Source: MGIIa-L3 sp11892u
GTDB lineage: Archaea > Thermoplasmatota > Poseidoniia > Poseidoniales > Poseidoniaceae
DNA length: 16,345 bases
Assembly (NCBI GenBank): GCA_965659685.1
Contig: CBFHXB010000023.1
Span: 1 to 16,345 of the forward strand
Direction: 5' to 3'
Below, piece after piece: positions 14,706 to 16,345 of the stretch; the stretch's first letter is position 1; each line of letters opens with the position of its first letter. The translations under genes were made by a program, and so were the position numbers. The notes under the pieces were generated by a model. The model saw nothing but the letters and a program-made list of their open reading frames with translations, searched no databases and was not told the DNA's origin.

Positions 14706-15842
14706 TCAGAGACCCATCAGCCATGCTTCGAGACGACGCATGCCTTCGGTGATTGACGCCTCGTCGGTGGCGTAGGACATGCGAATGAGCCCTTCACCGC
14801 CAGCCATCAGGGATCCAGGGATGACCGCAACACGCGCTTCTTCAAGGGCGCGGTCAGCGAACGTAATGTCGTCCATGCCGGTTCCCGTGATGTCGGCCAA
14901 GGCGTAGAAGGCTCCTTCTGGCATGGGGGCATGGACGCCAGGCAGGCGCTGCAAACCCTCGTGGAAAAGCACGCGCCGTGCCGCAAAGGAATCGGCCATG
15001 GCTTGCACTTCAGCGGTTAAGCCGAGGGCGGTTTCAGCCGCAGGCATCAGGAAGGTCGGCACGTGTGTGGACGCGCTGGTGTTCATCGTCATCACCGCTT
15101 GCATGAGGTCATGCGGCCCGGTAATCCATCCAAGCCGCCATCCGGTCATGGCCCACCCCTTGGACCAACCGCCGACGGTCACGGTCCGCTCTGCTCCACC
15201 GGGCATCGACGCTGGAGAGGCGTACCCTTCCTCGGTAAACGCCAGTGGAGCGTAGATCATGTCGTCGATGATCCAGAGGTCATGTTCGACGGCAAGGGCT
15301 ACGATGCCCTTCACTTCCTCACGGGTGTAGACCGCCCCAGTCGGATTGTTTGGTGAGTTGAGCAGGATGGCTTTGGTGGCCGGAGTGATGGCTTCGCGCA
15401 TGGCCGCAAGGTCCGGGTGGTAATCCTCCCGGCGCACGGGAACGTGGACGGGACGGCCCCCTGCGATTTGCACCATGCCGTCGTAGGACGGCCATGCAGG
15501 GGAGAGGAGCAACACCTCGTCACCCGCTTCCAAGGTGGTGATGAGCGCGTACAGGACGGCCTGCTTGCAACCAGGGGTCACGACCACGTCGTCGGCCACG
15601 GCAGGGATACCGTACCCGTGAAGGTGGGTGGCCACCGCGGCACAAAGGGAGGGGCTTCCTTGGGTGCGGGTGTAGGCGTGCGCACCGTCCCGCAGGGCCT
15701 TGACGGCTTCTTCGACCACCGGTCCTGGGGTGAGGTAATCCGGCTGACCGACCGTGAAACGAATCACGTCAGGAGGTGGTGGCGCCAGGTATGCGGCAAA
15801 GCCACGACCGACGTCTGAAAACACCGGGTTCGGGCGAGGCAT
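14706..15842 (-). CDS. Class I/II PLP aminotransferase (aspartate/aromatic aminotransferase-like)
   Basis: A 378-residue fold-type-I aminotransferase (PF00155). It transfers an amino group between an amino acid and a 2-oxo acid in the cytoplasm. Motifs are IRFTVGQPDYLTP (27-39), AYTRTQGSPSLCAAVA (56-71), NSPNNPTGAVYT (162-173), IIDDMIYAPLAF (191-202) with the PLP-binding D194 and Y197, the Schiff-base lysine in GGWSKGWAMTGWRLGW (K228), and LIRMSYA near the end with the substrate-carboxylate arginine. The usual DEIY is DDMIY here. Length is normal for the subgroup that includes archaeal aspartate and aromatic aminotransferases; the substrate cannot be decided. The ATG at 15842 is supported by GGAGATG 5 nt upstream (15848-15854). 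It lies downstream of tRNA-Cys on the same strand and converges on the pilin gene. Confidence 0.9.
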   Translation of the reverse strand: MPRPNPVFSDVGRGFAAYLAPPPPDVIRFTVGQPDYLTPGPVVEEAVKALRDGAHAYTRTQGSPSLCAAVATHLHGYGIPAVADDVVVTPGCKQAVLYALITTLEAGDEVLLLSPAWPSYDGMVQIAGGRPVHVPVRREDYHPDLAAMREAITPATKAILLNSPNNPTGAVYTREEVKGIVALAVEHDLWIIDDMIYAPLAFTEEGYASPASMPGGAERTVTVGGWSKGWAMTGWRLGWITGPHDLMQAVMTMNTSASTHVPTFLMPAAETALGLTAEVQAMADSFAARRVLFHEGLQRLPGVHAPMPEGAFYALADITGTGMDDITFADRALEEARVAVIPGSLMAGGEGLIRMSYATDEASITEGMRRLEAWLMGL

Positions 15843-15909
15843 GGTCCCATCTCCATGTCATCCATCGCAAGGACGGATGGTCAAACGACACGCTTCCGGT
15901 CTTCAAATG

Positions 15910-15929
15910 TGCGTGCCGTCGGCACAGCA
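15910..15929. other. Small hairpin between tRNA-Cys and the aminotransferase
   Basis: GTGCC (15913-15917) and GGCAC (15921-15925) close a 3-base loop. An outer TGC/GCA pairing with one bulged base makes 8 bp in total. It lies 24 bases past the tRNA 3' end and could mark the end of the tRNA transcript or lie in the aminotransferase leader. No T-tract accompanies it. Confidence 0.3.
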
Positions 15930-15953
15930 AAGCACGGCTTGGAAGGGGGGAGG

Positions 15954-16024
15954 AGCACGGACGGAGATTCGAACTCCGGTCTCAGGATCTGCAATCCCGC
16001 TCATAGCCACTCTGACATCCGTGC
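15954..16024 (-). tRNA. tRNA-Cys (anticodon GCA)
   Basis: The minus strand folds as a complete 71-nt cloverleaf. The acceptor stem is GCACGGA/TCCGTGC (7 bp), the D-stem is TCA/TGA with GG in the loop, the anticodon stem is CGGGA/TCCTG (one G-T) around TTGCAGA, the variable loop has 4 nt, and the T-arm is CGGAG TTCGAAT CTCCG. The anticodon is GCA, which reads Cys codons. The discriminator base is U, the identity element of cysteine tRNAs. CCA is not encoded and there is no intron. Confidence 0.95.
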
Positions 16025-16044
16025 GGCAGGTCGCCGAGCCGCGC

Positions 16045-16056
16045 CCGATATTTCAC
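16045..16056 (-). promoter_or_regulatory. TATA box of tRNA-Cys
   Basis: On the minus strand GTGAAATATCGG is centred about 26 bp upstream of the tRNA 5' end (16024). This is the usual archaeal TATA position, with a purine-rich stretch upstream like a BRE element. Confidence 0.6.
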
Positions 16057-16116
16057 CCCATCCCTCGACGGCCATTTCGCCGAATGCCTGAAAATCACCG
16101 ACAAAGTCGACTGTGC

Positions 16117-16345
16117 ATGGCCGAAGCGCCTGCACCACCATGGGCGGGCGATGCCGGTCAACACAAGGAGAGCGCCGCCGCTCCGGCGCCGGTCATGCTG
16201 ACCGATGCTGCGGTGACCTCCACCTTGTCCGGACAACCGGTCTTGACCGGGGCCGTTGTTGGGACATCTGCGTACGCTGGCCCAGTCGGCGGGAAAAGCG
16301 CGTGGCAGAAAGGCACGTACTGGCGCTTTGTTGGCATGGCTTGTG
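16117..16345 (+). CDS. Start of an unrecognised gene, cut by the right edge
   Basis: From the ATG at 16117 the frame is open for all 76 codons to the window edge. The start reads MAEAPAPPWAGDAGQHKESA and the visible end KGTYWRFVGMAC. An in-frame ATG at 16084 would add 11 residues (MPENHRQSRLC), so the start is not certain. The Pro/Ala-rich, low-charge N-terminus followed by small and hydrophobic residues could be the cytoplasmic lead-in to a membrane protein, but too little is visible to assign a family. It is divergent from tRNA-Cys, with 92 bp between them. Confidence 0.55.
   Translation, partial: MAEAPAPPWAGDAGQHKESAAAPAPVMLTDAAVTSTLSGQPVLTGAVVGTSAYAGPVGGKSAWQKGTYWRFVGMAC

Overview
The window looks archaeal, most likely a marine group II/III-type member of Thermoplasmatota (Poseidoniia). 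That placement is inference from gene content. The archaeal signs are a type IV pilin with an EEEAVSPVIATILMVAIT N-terminus, an archaeal PilT-family ATPase with a KH domain (COG1855 type), TATA-like elements about 26 bp before likely transcript starts, a tRNA gene without an encoded CCA end, and several lipobox proteins. The sequence is GC-rich, genes are densely packed and no mobile element is visible.

Layout. At the left edge a possible minus-strand gene start (1-60) runs out of the window. A CYTH-domain protein (135-725, minus) is divergent from a lipoprotein with a C-terminal-type beta-propeller (826-3234, plus). The lipoprotein overlaps tail to tail with a DegT/DnrJ/EryC1/StrS aminotransferase (3228-4418, minus). 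Divergent from that are a small four-helix membrane protein (4498-4854) and a PilT-type ATPase with a KH domain but no PIN domain (4896-6278).

The most interesting part is 6282-14590. A minus-strand operon runs from a PstS-like phosphate-binding lipoprotein (11805-12980), to a pilin-like protein with a lamin-tail domain (LTD) inserted in it (10737-11795), to a 1481-residue lipoprotein (6282-10727). In that last protein a choice-of-anchor-I propeller is split by about 800 residues carrying phytase-esterase-like, LTD and SdiA-regulated-like segments. Both junctions have exactly 9 nt between stop and start, with the TGA stop embedded in the next gene's Shine-Dalgarno sequence. Divergent from this operon, across an AT-rich shared promoter region, is a type IV pilin with two LTDs on a Ser/Gly/Asp linker (13121-14590). 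Three neighbouring cell-surface proteins therefore carry four LTDs, and the pilin and the operon's second gene share a pilin-like core. I propose this as a surface structure coupled to phosphate or phosphoester capture. The function is hypothesis; the architecture is visible.

To the right are a large hairpin in the convergent gap (14633-14672), a class I/II aminotransferase (14706-15842, minus), tRNA-Cys(GCA) (15954-16024, minus) with a well placed TATA box, and the start of an unrecognised plus-strand gene (16117 to the edge).
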